Origin: Xestospongia bergquistia
Taxonomy: Eukaryota > Porifera > Demospongiae > Haplosclerida > Petrosiidae
Assembly (NCBI GenBank): GCA_963965975.1
Contig: OZ014415.1
Coordinates: forward strand, 5,089,001 to 5,153,000
Direction: 5' to 3'
Length of the DNA stretch: 64,000 bases
Each line of letters starts with the position of its first letter. The stretch's first letter is position 1. Positions 1 through 11,357 of the stretch are shown here, one piece after another. A program made the position numbers and the translations under genes. Below the pieces are notes generated by a model, which saw only the letters and a program-made list of their open reading frames with translations, did no database searches and was not told the origin of the DNA.

Positions 1-1432
1 GACACGATGGGGGTAAAAATCTTTTAAAAACACTTGACTAATATTATTCAGACTTGCTACATTGTACTAAATATACTGGTTATTAAAGTGTATATATTAC
101 AGAGACAAGGATAGGTGACATATATGTTTTAAAATGACTTATTACAGGCTTAGTTAAGATAACAAATGCACTAAACTAAGGGCTAAAGCTCATTAAATTT
201 AAAGTCAACCTATATATACTAACACCCTTGACTGTATTTACTTGCCCTTGGGCTATAGCGAGGCTCCAACTGTATAATATCCTCCGGCAACAGCTGGTAC
301 AAGAATTACATCTGCTTTTGCTCTTCCAGTAATTGAAATGCCTCCTCTACAATCTCAACTGAAATACCAGGTATCTCAGAACCCACCTAATAATAAAGAA
401 TATTTAATGATAATTATTGTTGTGTCACTCACAAATATCACAGTTTTAGCACCTTCATTTAGTAAAGCTCATTGAATTTAAAGTCAAGCTATACATACTA
501 ACACACTTCACTGTATTTACTTGCCCTTGGGCTATAGCGAGTAACATTATTGGTTTGGATTTACTGCAGAGAACACTGCCAAGTGATTTGGCTGAATGGA
601 ATCTGGTTCCTTCTTCTATTTTGCTTAACAGCCCTGTGAAATAAAGTCATGAATCTTTGGCTGCTAAAACGAAGTAACGATGAACTAAACTAAGGGCTAA
701 AGCTCCTTGAATTTAAAGTCAAGCTATATATACTAACACACTTCACTGTATTTACTTGCCCTTAGGCTATAGCGAGGAACATTATTGTCTTGGATTTACT
801 GCAGAGAACACTGTCAAATGATTTGGCTAAATGGAATCTGGTTTCTTCTTCTATCTTGCTAAACAGCCCTGTAGAAATGAAGTCATGAATCTTTGGTTGC
901 TAAAACGAAGTAACGATGCACTAACACACTTGACTGTATTTACTTGCCCTTGGGCTATAGCGAGGAACATTATTGTCTTGGATTTACTACAGAGAACACT
1001 GTCAAATGATTTGGCTGAATAGAATCTGGTTCCTTCTTCAATCTTGCTAAAAGCCCTGTAGAAATAAAGTCATGAATCTTTGGTTGCTAAAACAAAGTAA
1101 TGCTGTCTAAGATTTCTAGTACAAACCTTTACAAGCTGATACTGATACAAAAGCAGACACAATGGGGGTAAAAAGCCTTTTAAAAACACTTGACTAATAT
1201 TATTCAGACTTGCTACATTGTACTAAATATACTGGTTATCAAAGTGTATATATTACACAGACAAGGAAAGGTGAGATATATATTTTAAAATGACTTATTA
1301 CAGGCTTAGTTAGAGATAACAAATGCACTAAAACTAAGGGCTAAAGCTCATTCAATTTAAAGTCAAGCTAGATATACTAACACAAACGAAGTATTGATAC
1401 TCTGACTGTATTTATTGGCCCATGGGCTGTAG

Positions 1433-1536
1433 CAAGAAAAATTAGTGTCTTGGATTTACTGCAGAGAACACTGTCAAATGACTTCCCTGCATGGAATACA
1501 GTTCCTTCTTCAGTCTTGCTCCACAGCCCTGCAGAA
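1433..1536 (+). other. Exon-like core copy (exon 1 of cassette)
   Basis: One copy of the 104-bp exon-like core. It follows an AG (CCATGGGCTGTAG) and ends at GAA before GTAAAG, a plausible donor. Read with two leading bases it is open for 34 codons and contains LLQRTLSNDFPAWN and VPSSVLLHSPAE. The same frame is open in copies near 540, 780, 5883, 6173 and 6740, although the last codons and donor differ in the first two. The copy near 963 has an in-frame TAG. I do not recognise the peptide. It may be a decayed duplicate and not an expressed exon. Confidence 0.4.
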
Positions 1537-1923
1537 GTAAAGTCCTGACACATTGATTGCTAAAATGAAATAAACCAATGCAGTCTAAGATTTCTAGTAG
1601 AAACCATTACAAGCTGATACTGATACAAAAGTAGACACAATAAGTTTAAAGTCAAGCTAGATATACTAACACACATGAAGTATTGACACTTGACTGTATT
1701 TATTTATTTACCCTTGGGCTGTACCGAGGAACATCATTGTCTCGGATTTACTGTCAAATGACTTCCCTGCATGGAATACAGTTCCTTCTTCTAAAAAGCC
1801 CTGCAGAATAATCGTTGCTTGCTAAAAGGAAGTAATGCTGTCTAAGATTTCTAGTACAAACTATTACAAGTTCATACTGATACAAAAATAAAGACAATGG
1901 GGGTAAAAAGGCTTGTACAAAAT

Positions 1924-2066
1924 TAGCCTTGTAGCCAAGCTTTCGCAATAGAAAAGAGCCTGGTAACTACTGTTTGCGTGTCAATGTGATGTCAATAATT
2001 ACGCGAAAGCACAAGCAGTAATGACCAGGGTTTCTTTTCTATCGCAAAAGTCTGGGTACGAGGCTA
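1924..2066. mobile_element. 143-bp MITE with long inverted repeats, copy 1
   Basis: The element begins TAGCCTTGTAGCC and ends GGTACGAGGCTA. The two halves are imperfect reverse complements over roughly 55 bp, sharing GCRATAGAAAAGA and CCTGGT, with a short centre near GTCAATGTGATGTCAA. There is no coding capacity. The flanks are degraded relative to copy 2: the left has GTACAAAAT and the right lacks the first bases of the duplication. The superfamily cannot be assigned from termini alone. Confidence 0.75.
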
Positions 2067-2291
2067 AATAAATAAAAACACTTGTCCAATTTTATTTACC
2101 CTTAGGCTGTAGTGAGGAACATCATTGTCTCGGATTTACTGCAGAGAACACTGTCAAATGATTTGGTTGAATGAAATCCAGTTCCTTCTTCTGTCTTGCT
2201 AAATAAAGTCATGATTCATTGCTTGCTAAAAGGAAGTAATGCTGTCTAGCGCAAACTAATACAAGTTGATACTACAAAAGCACTAAACTAA

Positions 2292-2383
2292 GGGCTAAAG
2301 CTCATTGAATTTTTAAGTCAAGGTAGATAAGGCTAAAGCTCATTGAATTTAAAGTCAAGGTAGATAGGGCTAAAGCTCATTGC
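2292..2383 (+). repeat. 37-bp minisatellite block, about 2.5 copies
   Basis: Tandem copies of a 37-bp segment with core GGGCTAAAGCTCATTGAA followed by AAAGTCAAGGTAGATA. It is a local expansion of a segment present once in most units of the surrounding array. Confidence 0.75.
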
Positions 2384-2667
2384 TGATACTGATACAAAAG
2401 TAGACACAATAGTTTAAACTCAAGCTAGGTATACTAACGCACATGAAGTATTGACACTTGACTGTATTTATTTACCCTTGGGCTGTACCGAGGAACATTA
2501 TTGTCTCGGATTTATTGCAGAGAACACTGTCAAATGATTTGGCTGAATTAAATCCAGTTCCTTCTTCTGTCTTGCTAAATAAAGTCATGATTCATTGCTT
2601 GCTAAAAGGAAGTAATGCTGTCTAGCACAAACTATTACAAGCTGATACTACAAAAGCACTAAACTAA

Positions 2668-2814
2668 GGGCTAAAGCTCATTGAATTTAAAGTCAAGGTA
2701 GATAAGACTAAAGCTCATTGAATTTAAAGTCAAGGTAGATAGGGCTAAAGCTCATTGAATTTAAAGTCAAGGTAGATAGGGCTAAAGCTCATTGAATTTA
2801 AAGTGAAGGTAAAT
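2668..2814 (+). repeat. 37-bp minisatellite block, four copies
   Basis: Four consecutive copies of the GGGCTAAAGCTCATTGAA..AAGGTAGATA segment with few differences. The last copy carries GTGAAGGTAAATA and runs into the normal unit sequence. Confidence 0.8.
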
Positions 2815-5517
2815 ATACTAATGCACATGAAGTATTGACACTATTTATTTGCCTTTGGGTTGTAGCGAGGAACATTATTGTCTCGGATTTACTGCAGAGA
2901 ACACTGTCAAATGATTTTGCTGAATGGAATCCAATTCCTTCTTCTGTCTTGTTAAACAGCCCTGCAGAAATTAAGTCGTGATTCATTGGTTGCTAAAATG
3001 AAGTAATGCTGTGTAAGATTTCTAGTACAGACCATTACAAGCTGATACTACAAATGCACTAAAACTAAGGGCTAAAGCTCATTCAATTTAAAGTCAAGGT
3101 GGATATACTAACGCACATGAAGTAATGACATTCTGATTGTATTTATTTGCCTTAGGGCTGTAGAGAGGAACGTTATTTACTGCAGAACACTGTTAAATGA
3201 CTTGGCCAAATGGAATCCAGTTCTTTCTTCTGTCTTGCTCCACAGCCCTGTAGATGTAAAGTCCTAACACATTAGTTGCTAAAATGAAGTAATGCATTTC
3301 TAATGATTTGTAGTACAACCATTACAAACACATGATATAGGACAATACTCAAGACTCAAAAAAATCTCCACAATATGCACATTTTATAATACATAGTGCA
3401 TAGATAACTTACGGGACAGGACGTCTACACATCATAATCATATTCATAAGTATACACAATACAACAACCAATGTAGAGACAGTGAGGGTAAATAGCCCTG
3501 CAGAAATAAAGTTGTGACAAACCATTACAAGCTGATACTGATACAAAAGTAGAAACAATAGGTTTAAATGGGCTTGTACTAAATAAAGGTAGACATAATG
3601 GGGCTAAATAGGCTTGTAGTGATAAAACATTTGACAAATATTATTCAGACTTCCTACATTGTACTAAATATATTGGTTACTGAAGTTTATATATTAGAGA
3701 AAAGGAAGTCAGATATGTTTCCATATGACTTATTACAGGCTTAGTTTGCATAAAAGATGCACTAAAACTAAGGGCTAAATCTGACTCAATTTCTTTTGTT
3801 CTAGCTAATAACATCATCGTCTAAGATTTATTGCAGACAAGACTGTCAAATCACTTGGCTGCATGGAATACAGTTCTTTCTTTTGTCTTGTTAAACAGCC
3901 CTGCAGAAATAAAGTCCTGACACATTCATTGCTAAAATGAAGTAATGCAGTCCATGATTTCTAGTACAAACCATTACAAGCTGATACTGATGCAAAAGTA
4001 GACACAATAGGTTTAAATGGGCTACATTGTACTAAATATACTGGAAAAGGACTAGTCAGATATGTTTCCAAATGACTTATGACAGGCTTAGTTCAGATAA
4101 CAGATGCGCTAAACCTAGGGGCTAAAGATCACTGAATATACTAACACACATGGAGTACTGCTACTCTGACCATATTTATTTGCCCTTGGGCAGTAGCAAG
4201 GAACTGCAAGAACGCTGTCAAATGACTTGGTGGTAAAAAGCCTTTTAAAAACACTTGACTAATATTATTCAGACTTACTATATTGTACTAAACATACTGG
4301 TTATTAAAGTGTATATATTATAGAGACAAGGAAAGGTGAGATATTATGTTTTATAATGACTTAATACAGGCTTTAACAAATGCACTAAACTAAGGGCTAA
4401 AGCTCATTAAAGTCAAGCTAGTCATACCAACACACATGAAGTATTGATACTCTGACTGTATTTACTTGCCCATGAGCTGTAGCAAGGAACATTATTTACT
4501 GCAGAACACTGTCAACTGACTTGGCAGAATGGAATCCAATTCCTTCTTCTGTCTTGCTAAACAGCCCTGCAGAAATAAAGTCGTCACTCATTGGTTGCTA
4601 ACGAAGTAATGCTGTCTAAGATTTCTACTACAAACCATTACAAGCTGATACTACAAATGCACTAAACTAAGGGCTAAAGCTCATTCAATTTGAAGTCAAG
4701 CTAGATATACTAACGCACATGAAGTATTGACACTTGACTGAATTTATTTGCCCATGGGCTGTAGCAAGGAACATTAGTGTCTCGGATTTACTGCAGAGAA
4801 CACTGACAAATGATTTGGCTGAATGGAATCCAGTTCATTCTTCTGTCTTGCTAAACAGCCCTGCAGAAATAAAGTCGTGACTCATTGTACTAAATATACT
4901 GGTTACTAAAGTCTACATATTAGAGAGGAAAGGAATAGTCAGATATGTTTCCAAATGACTTATGACAGGCTTAGTTTTAGTGCATCTGACTGAATTTCAA
5001 AGTCAAGCTACATAAACTAACACACATGGACTACTGTTTACGTGAACGTATTTGTTACTACTGTCTTTCCCTTTTTTGTAGCGTTTACTTCAGAGAAGAT
5101 TGCAAATGACTTGGGTGCATGGAATCCAGTTCCTTCTTCAGTCTTGACATTTGCTACTAAAGAAGTAATGCTGTCTAAGATTTCTAGTACAAACCTTTAC
5201 AAGCTCATGGAATTTAATGTCAAGCTAGATATACTAACACAAATGAAGTGTTGATACTCTGACTCAATTTATTTGCCCATGGGCTGTAGTGAGGAACATT
5301 AGTGTCTCGGATTTACTGCAGGGAACACTGTCAAATGACTTAGGTGAATGGAATCCAGTTCATTCTTCTGTCTTGCTGAAAAGCCCTGCAGAATTAAAGT
5401 CGTGACTCATTGCTTGCTAAAAGGAAGTAATGCTGTCTAAGATTTCTAGTACAAACTATTACATGCTCATACTGATACAAAAGTAAAGACAATGGGGTAA
5501 AATGGCTTGTACTAAAT

Positions 5518-5660
5518 TAGCCTTGTAGCCAAGCTTTCGCAATAGAAAAGAGCCTGGTAACTACTGTTTGCGTGTCATTGTGATGTCAATAATTACGCGA
5601 ATGCGCAAGCAGTAATGACCAGGGTTTCTTTTCTATCGCAAAAGTCTGGGTACGAGGCTA
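5518..5660. mobile_element. 143-bp MITE with long inverted repeats, copy 2 (exact TSD)
   Basis: This is nearly identical to the copy at 1924-2066. It is flanked on both sides by GTACTAAAT (5509-5517 and 5661-5669), an exact 9-bp target-site duplication. Other units of the host array have the single uninterrupted site CTTGTACTAAATAAAAAC, for example at 7978-7994, which confirms the insertion. A 9-bp duplication with long inverted repeats would suit a Mutator-like element, but this is inference. Confidence 0.8.
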
Positions 5661-6090
5661 GTACTAAATAAAAACAATCGTCCAATTTATTGAGACTTGC
5701 TACAAAATATACCGGTTACTAAATTTCAAGAAGACTTACGATAGGTTAGTTAAGATACAAATGCACTAAAACTAAGGGCTAAAGCTCACTGAATTTAAAA
5801 GTCATGTTAGATATACTACAGCACATGGAGTACTGCTTCTCTGACTGTATTTGTTACTACTGTCTTTCCTTTTTGTTGTAACGAGGAATTTCATTGTCTT
5901 GGAATTACTGCAGAGAACACTGTCAAATGACTTTCCTGCATGGAATACAGTTCCTTCTTCTGTCTTGCTCCACAGCCCTGCAGAAGTAAAGTCCTGACAC
6001 ATTGATTGCTAAAATGAAATGAAGCAATGCAGTCTAAGATTTCTAGTACAAACCATTACAAGCTGATACTGATACAAAAGTAGAGTTTGA

Positions 6091-7233
6091 AGTCAAGCTA
6101 GATATACTAACGCACATGAAGTATTGACACTTGACTGTATTTATTTACCCTTGGGCTGTAGCGAGGAATATTATTGTCTTGGATTTACTGCAGAGAACAC
6201 TGTCAAATGACTTCCCTGTATGGAATACAGTTCCCTCTTCTGTCTTGCTCCACTGCCCTGCAGAAGTAAAGTCCTGACACATTGATTGCTAAAATGAAAT
6301 GAAGCAATGCAGTCTAAGGTTTCTAGTACAAACCATTACAAGCTGATACTGGTACAAAAGTAGACAGAATAAGTTTAAAGTCAAGCTAGATATAATAACG
6401 CAAATGAAGTATTGAGACTTGACTGTATTTATTTACCCTTGTGCTGTAGCGAGGAACATTATTGTCTTGGATTTACTGCAGAGAACACTGTCAAATGACT
6501 TTCCTGCATGGAATACAGTTCCTTCTTCTGTCTTGCTCCACAGCCCTGCAGAAGTAAAGTCCTGACACATTGATTGCTAAAATGAAATGAAGCAATGCAG
6601 TCTAAGATTTCTAGTACAAACCATTACAAGCTGATACTGATACAAAAGTAGAGTTTAAAGTCAAGCTAGATATACTAACGCACATGAAGTATTGAGACTT
6701 GACTGTATTTATTTATCCTTGGGCTGTAGCGAGGAATATTATTGTCTTGGATTTACTGCAGAGAACACTGTCAAATGACTTCCCGGTATGGAATACAGTT
6801 CCCTCTTCTGTCTTGCTCCACAGCCCTGCAGAAGTAAAGTCCTGACACATTGATTGCTAAAATGAAATGAAGCAATGCAGTCTAAGGTTTCTAGTACAAA
6901 CCATCACAAGCTGATACTGGTACAAAAGTACACACAATAGTTTAAAGTCAAGCTAGATATACTAACAAACATGAAGTATTGACACTTGACTGTATTTATT
7001 TACCCTTGGGCTGTAGTGAGGAACATTATTGTCTCGGATTTATTGCAGAGAACACTGTCAAATGATTTGGCTGAATGAAATCCAGTTCCTTCTTCTGTCT
7101 TGCTAAATAAAGTCATGATTCATTGCTTGCTAAAACGAAGTAATGCTGTCTAGCACAAACTATTACAAGCTGATACTACAAAAGCACTAAACTAAGGGCT
7201 AAAGATCATTGAATTTTTAAGTCAAGGTAGATA
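6091..7233 (+). repeat. Four compact direct repeats of about 280-288 bp
   Basis: The string AGTCAAGCTA recurs at 6091, 6379, 6659 and 6946, giving periods of 288, 280 and 287 bp. The first three of these units each contain one 104-bp exon-like core with an open frame and a GTAAAG donor. This is the tidiest part of the array and gives the best estimate of the basic unit. Confidence 0.75.
6450..6553 (+). other. Exon-like core copy, intact frame and splice signals
   Basis: The clearest intact example of the 104-bp cassette exon. It follows TGTGCTGTAG and ends at CCTGCAGAA before GTAAAG. Its 34 codons contain IIVLDLLQRTLSND and WNTVPSSVLLHS. It lies in a run of four compact direct repeats. With 104 bp, its flanking introns would be of different phase, so serial splicing of adjacent copies would not keep frame. 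Confidence 0.4.
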
Positions 7234-7285
7234 AGGCTAAAGCTCATTGAATTGAAAGTCAAGGTAGATAGGGCTAAAGCTCATT
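7195..7285 (+). repeat. 37-bp minisatellite block, about 2.5 copies
   Basis: Same organisation as the block near 2292, including the shared ATTTTTAAGTCAAGG variant. The two blocks therefore share a duplication history within the array. Confidence 0.7.
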
Positions 7286-7571
7286 ATTGATACTGATACA
7301 AAAGTAGACACAATACTTTAAACTCAAGCTAGAGATACTAACGCACATGAAGTATTGACACTTGACTGTATTTATTTACCCTTGGGCTGTACCAAGGAAC
7401 ATTATTGTCTCAGATTTACTGCAGAGAACACTGTCGAATGATTTGGCTGAATGAAATCCAGTTCCTTCTTCTGTCTTGCTAAATAAAGTCATGATTCATT
7501 GCTTGCTAAAAGGAAGTAATGCTGTCTAGCACAAACTATTACAAGCTGATACTACAAAAGCACTAAACTAA

Positions 7572-7756
7572 GGGCTAAAGCTCATTGAATTTAAAGTCAA
7601 GGTAGACAAGACTAAAGCTCATTGAATTTTAAGTCAAGGTAGATAGGGATAAAGCTCATTGAATTTAAAGTCAAGGTAGAGAGGGATAAAGCTCATTGAA
7701 TTTAAAGTCAAGGTAGATAGGGCTAAAGCTCATTGAATTTAAAGTGAAGGTAGATA
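7572..7756 (+). repeat. 37-bp minisatellite block, five copies
   Basis: Five tandem 37-bp copies, with variants GGGATAAAGC and AGGTAGAGA. It lies inside the first copy of the 1,628-bp duplication. Confidence 0.8.
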
Positions 7757-7919
7757 TACTAATGCACATGAAGTATTGACACTATTTATTTGCCTTAGGG
7801 CTGTAGTGAGGAACGTTATTTACTGCAGAACACTGTTAAATGACTTGGCAAAACGGAATTCAGTTCCTTCTTCTTTCTTGCTAAATGGCCCTGCAGAAGT
7901 AATGTCCTAAGTTTTCTAG

Positions 7920-7967
7920 TATAAACCATTACAAAGTCATACTCATACAAAAGTAAACACTATGGGG
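7920..7967 (+). other. Exon-like second segment of cassette
   Basis: A 48-bp open segment between TTTTCTAG and GTAAAAAGG, reading YKPLQSHTHTKVNTMG. Elsewhere in the array the same segment reads YKPLQADTDTK. It starts in phase 0, which matches the phase-0 end of the 104-bp core about 60 bp upstream in each unit. The pair therefore looks like exon, short intron, exon. It is duplicated at 9548-9595. Some copies carry a stop, for example TAG at 1598. Confidence 0.3.
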
Positions 7968-8918
7968 GTAAAAAGGCTTGTACTAAATAAAAACGCTCGA
8001 CTAATTTTATTGAGACTCGCTATATATATTTTACAAAATATACCAGTTACTGAAGTCTTTATATTACGGACTAGTGAGATATTATATTTCAAAAAGACTT
8101 ACGATAAGCTTAGTTAAGATAACAAAACACTAAAACTAAGGGTTAAAGCTCACTGAATTTAAAAGTCATATACTACAGCACATGGAGTACTGCTTCTCTG
8201 ACCGTGTTTGTTACTACTGTCTTTCCCTTTCTTGTAGCGAGGAATTGCCTTCATGGAATACAGTTCCTTCTTCTGTCTTGCTCCACAGCCCTGTAGAAGT
8301 GAAGTCCTAACACATTAGTTGCTAAAATGAAGTAATGCATTTCTAATGATTTGTAGTACAACCATTACAAACACATTCACGTATGATATAGGACAATACT
8401 CAAGACTCAAAAAACTCTCCACAATATGCACATTTTATAATACATAGTGCATAGATAACTTACGGGACAGGAAGTCTACACATGATAATCATATTCATAA
8501 GTATACACAATACAACAACCAACCAATAATAATGCAGCACAAGCTGATACTGACACAAACGTAGAGACAGTGAGGGTAAATAGCGCTGCAAAAAAAATTG
8601 TGACAAACCATTACAAGCTGATACTGATACAAAAGTAGACACAATAGATTTAAATGGGCTACATTGTACTAAATATACTGGAAAAGGACTAGTCAGATAT
8701 GTTTCCAAAAGACTTACGACAGGCTTAGTTCAGATAACAGATGCGCTAAACCTAGGGGCTAAAGATCACTGAATATACTAACACACATGGAACTGCATGG
8801 AATACAGTTCCTTCTTATGTCTTGTTAAACAGCCCTGCAGAAATAAAGTCCTGACACATTGATTGCTAAAATGAAGTAATGCAGTCCATGATTTCTAGTA
8901 CAAACCATTACAAGCTGA

Positions 8919-10546
8919 TACTGGTACAAAAGTAGACACAATAGTTTAAACTCAAGCTAGATATACTAACGCACATGAAGTATTGACACTTGACTGTATT
9001 TATTTACCCTTGGGCTGTACCAAGGAACATTATTGTCTCGGATTTACTGCAGAGAACACTGTCAAATGATTTGGCTGAATGAAATCCAGTTCCTTCTTCT
9101 GTCTTGCTAAATAAAGTCATGATTCATTGCTTGCTAAAAGGAAGTAATGCTGTCTAGCACAAACTATTACAAGCTGATACTACAAAAGCACTAAACTAAG
9201 GGCTAAAGCTCATTGAATTTAAAGTCAAGGTAGACAAGACTAAAGCTCATTGACTTTTAAGTCAAGGTAGATAGGGATAAAGCTCATTGAATTTAAAGTC
9301 AAGGTAGAGAGGGATAAAGCTCATTGAATTTAAAGTCAAGGTAGATAGGGCTAAAGCTCATTGAATTTAAAGTGAAGGTAGATATACTAATGCACATGAA
9401 GTATTGACACTATTTATTTGCCTTAGGGCTGTAGCGAGGAACATTATTTACTGCAGAACACTGTTAAATGACTTGGCAAAACGGAATTCAGTTCCTTCTT
9501 CTTTCTTGCTAAATGGCCCTGCAGAAGTAATGTCCTAAGTTTTCTAGTATAAACCATTACAAAGTCATACTCATACAAAAGTAAACACTATGGGGGTAAA
9601 AAGGCTTGTACTAAATAAAAACGCTCGACTAATTTTATTGAGACTCGCTATATATATTTTACAAAATATACCAGTTGCTGAAGTCTTTATATTACGGACT
9701 AGTGAGATATTATATTTCAAAAAGACTTACGATAAGCTTAGTTAAGATAACAAAACACTAAAACTAAGGGTTAAAGCTCACTGAATTTAAAAGTCATATA
9801 CTACAGCACATGGAGTACTGCTTCTCTGACCGTGTTTGTTACTACTGTCTTTCCCTTTCTTGTAGCGAGGAATTGCCTTCATGGAATACAGTTCCTTCTT
9901 CTGTCTTGCTCCACAGCCCTGTAGAAGTGAAGTCCTAACACATTAGTTGCTAAAATGAAGTAATGCATTTCTAATGATTTGTAGTACAACCATTACAAAC
10001 ACATTCACGTATGATATAGGACAATACTCAAGACTCAAAAAACTCTCCACAATATGCACATTTTATAATACATAGTGCATAGATAACTTACGGGACAGGA
10101 AGTCTACACATGATAATCATATTCATAAGTATACACAATACAACAACCAACCAATAATAATGCAGCACAAGCTGATACTGACACAAACGTAGAGACAGTG
10201 AGGGTAAATAGCGCTGCAAAAAAAATTGTGACAAACCATTACAAGCTGATACTGATACAAAAGTAGACACAATAGATTTAAATGGGCTACATTGTACTAA
10301 ATATACTGGAAAAGGACTAGTCAGATATGTTTCCAAAAGACTTACGACAGGCTTAGTTCAGATAACAGATGCGCTAAACCTAGGGGCTAAAGATCACTGA
10401 ATATACTAACACACATGGAACTGCATGGAATACAGTTCCTTCTTATGTCTTGTTAAACAGCCCTGCAGAAATAAAGTCCTGACACATTGATTGCTAAAAT
10501 GAAGTAATGCAGTCCATGATTTCTAGTACAAACCATTACAAGCTGA
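8919..10546 (+). repeat. 1,628-bp tandem duplication, copy B
   Basis: Downstream copy of the 7291-8918 segment. The breakpoints fall in the recurring TACTGRTAC string at 7291, 8919 and 10547, which suggests unequal exchange between array units. Confidence 0.9.
9200..9384 (+). repeat. 37-bp minisatellite block, five copies (duplicate)
   Basis: Counterpart of the block at 7572-7756, shifted by 1,628 bp and carrying the same internal variants. It was copied together with its surroundings. Confidence 0.8.
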
Positions 10547-11357
10547 TACTGATACCACAGCAGACACAATGGTGGTAAAAAGCCTGTAAAAACACGTGAC
10601 TTGCTACATTATACTAAATATACTGGTTACCAAAGTGTATATATTATATAGACAAGGACAGGTAAGATATTATGTTTTAAAATGACTTATTACAGGCTTA
10701 GTTAAGGTAATAAATGCACTAAAACTAAGAGCTAAATCTCACTGAATTAAAAGTCAAGCTAGATATACTAACATACATGAGTACTGCTACTCTGACCATA
10801 TTTGTTACTACTGTCTTTCCCTTTTGTTGCAGTGAGGAACATCATTATCAAACAAGCTGATACTGATACAAAAGTAGACGCAATGGGGGTAAATAGGCTT
10901 GTAGTAAATAAAACACGTGACTAATATTATTCAGACTTGCTACATTGTGCTAAATATACTGATTACTAAAGTGTATATATTACAGAGAAAAGACTAGTGA
11001 GATATTTTTGACTTATCACAGGGTTAGTTCAGATAACAGATGCACTAAAAGTACTGAATTTAAAACTTAAGTTGGGCAAGCTAGATATACACACACACGT
11101 GGAGTACTGCTACTCTGACCGTATTTGACTACTGTCTTTCCCTTTTGTTGTAGCGAGGAACATCACTGTCAAATGACTTGTCTGTATGGAATCCAGTTCC
11201 TTCTTCTGTCTTGCTAAGCAGCCCTGCAGAAGTAAAGTCGAGACACACGGTTGCTAAAATGAAGGAATGGCATCTAAATTTATTAATTTCTAGTACAAAT
11301 TTGGTGCCAGTAGTCTTGCTAAACAGCCCTGCAGAAGTAAAATGCTGACACACTGTA

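Larger units (their letters stand above)
7291..8918 (+). repeat. 1,628-bp tandem duplication, copy A
   Basis: Sequence from TACTGATACAAAAGTAGAC to the base before TACTGGTACAAAAGTAGAC is repeated immediately downstream with only scattered differences, for example CCAGTTAC against CCAGTTGC. It spans several units of the array, a 37-bp minisatellite block and spacer. Confidence 0.9.
1..11357. repeat. Irregular tandem array of an exon-bearing repeat unit
   Basis: About 28 recognisable copies of one sequence follow each other in the same orientation. The basic unit is about 280-290 bp where compact and over 500 bp where a spacer with motifs such as CTACATTGTACTAAATATAC is also present. Landmarks in order are ACTAAGGGCTAAAGCTCA, a pyrimidine-rich stretch ending in TGTAG, a core with CTGCAGAGAACACTGTCAAA, TGGAAT..GTTCCTTCTTC, CCCTGCAGAA, then TTTCTAGTACAAACC and CAAGCTGATACTGATAC. 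Copies differ by substitutions and by large internal deletions. Open frames called here on either strand are readings of this repeat and not separate genes. The array starts before the window and ends near 11357 with a truncated copy. Confidence 0.9.

Noticed and set aside
1924..2066. MITE length (143 bp) equal to the satellite monomer length
   Set aside because: The sequences are unrelated. The equal length is a coincidence and gives no evidence that the satellite came from the MITE.
2668..2814. Regular 37-bp direct repeats resembling a CRISPR array
   Set aside because: The repeats are directly adjacent without unique spacers and belong to a eukaryotic tandem array.
5802..6002. Minus-strand frames with SAGL..KTEEGT..KSFDSVLC text in the first array
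   Set aside because: These are the reverse-strand shadow of the 104-bp exon-like core. The plus strand carries the splice signals.
8460..10336. Two identical 82-codon minus-strand frames (8460-8708 and 10088-10336)
   Set aside because: They are the same stretch copied by the 1,628-bp duplication and are not supported as genes. Identity reflects recent duplication and not selection.
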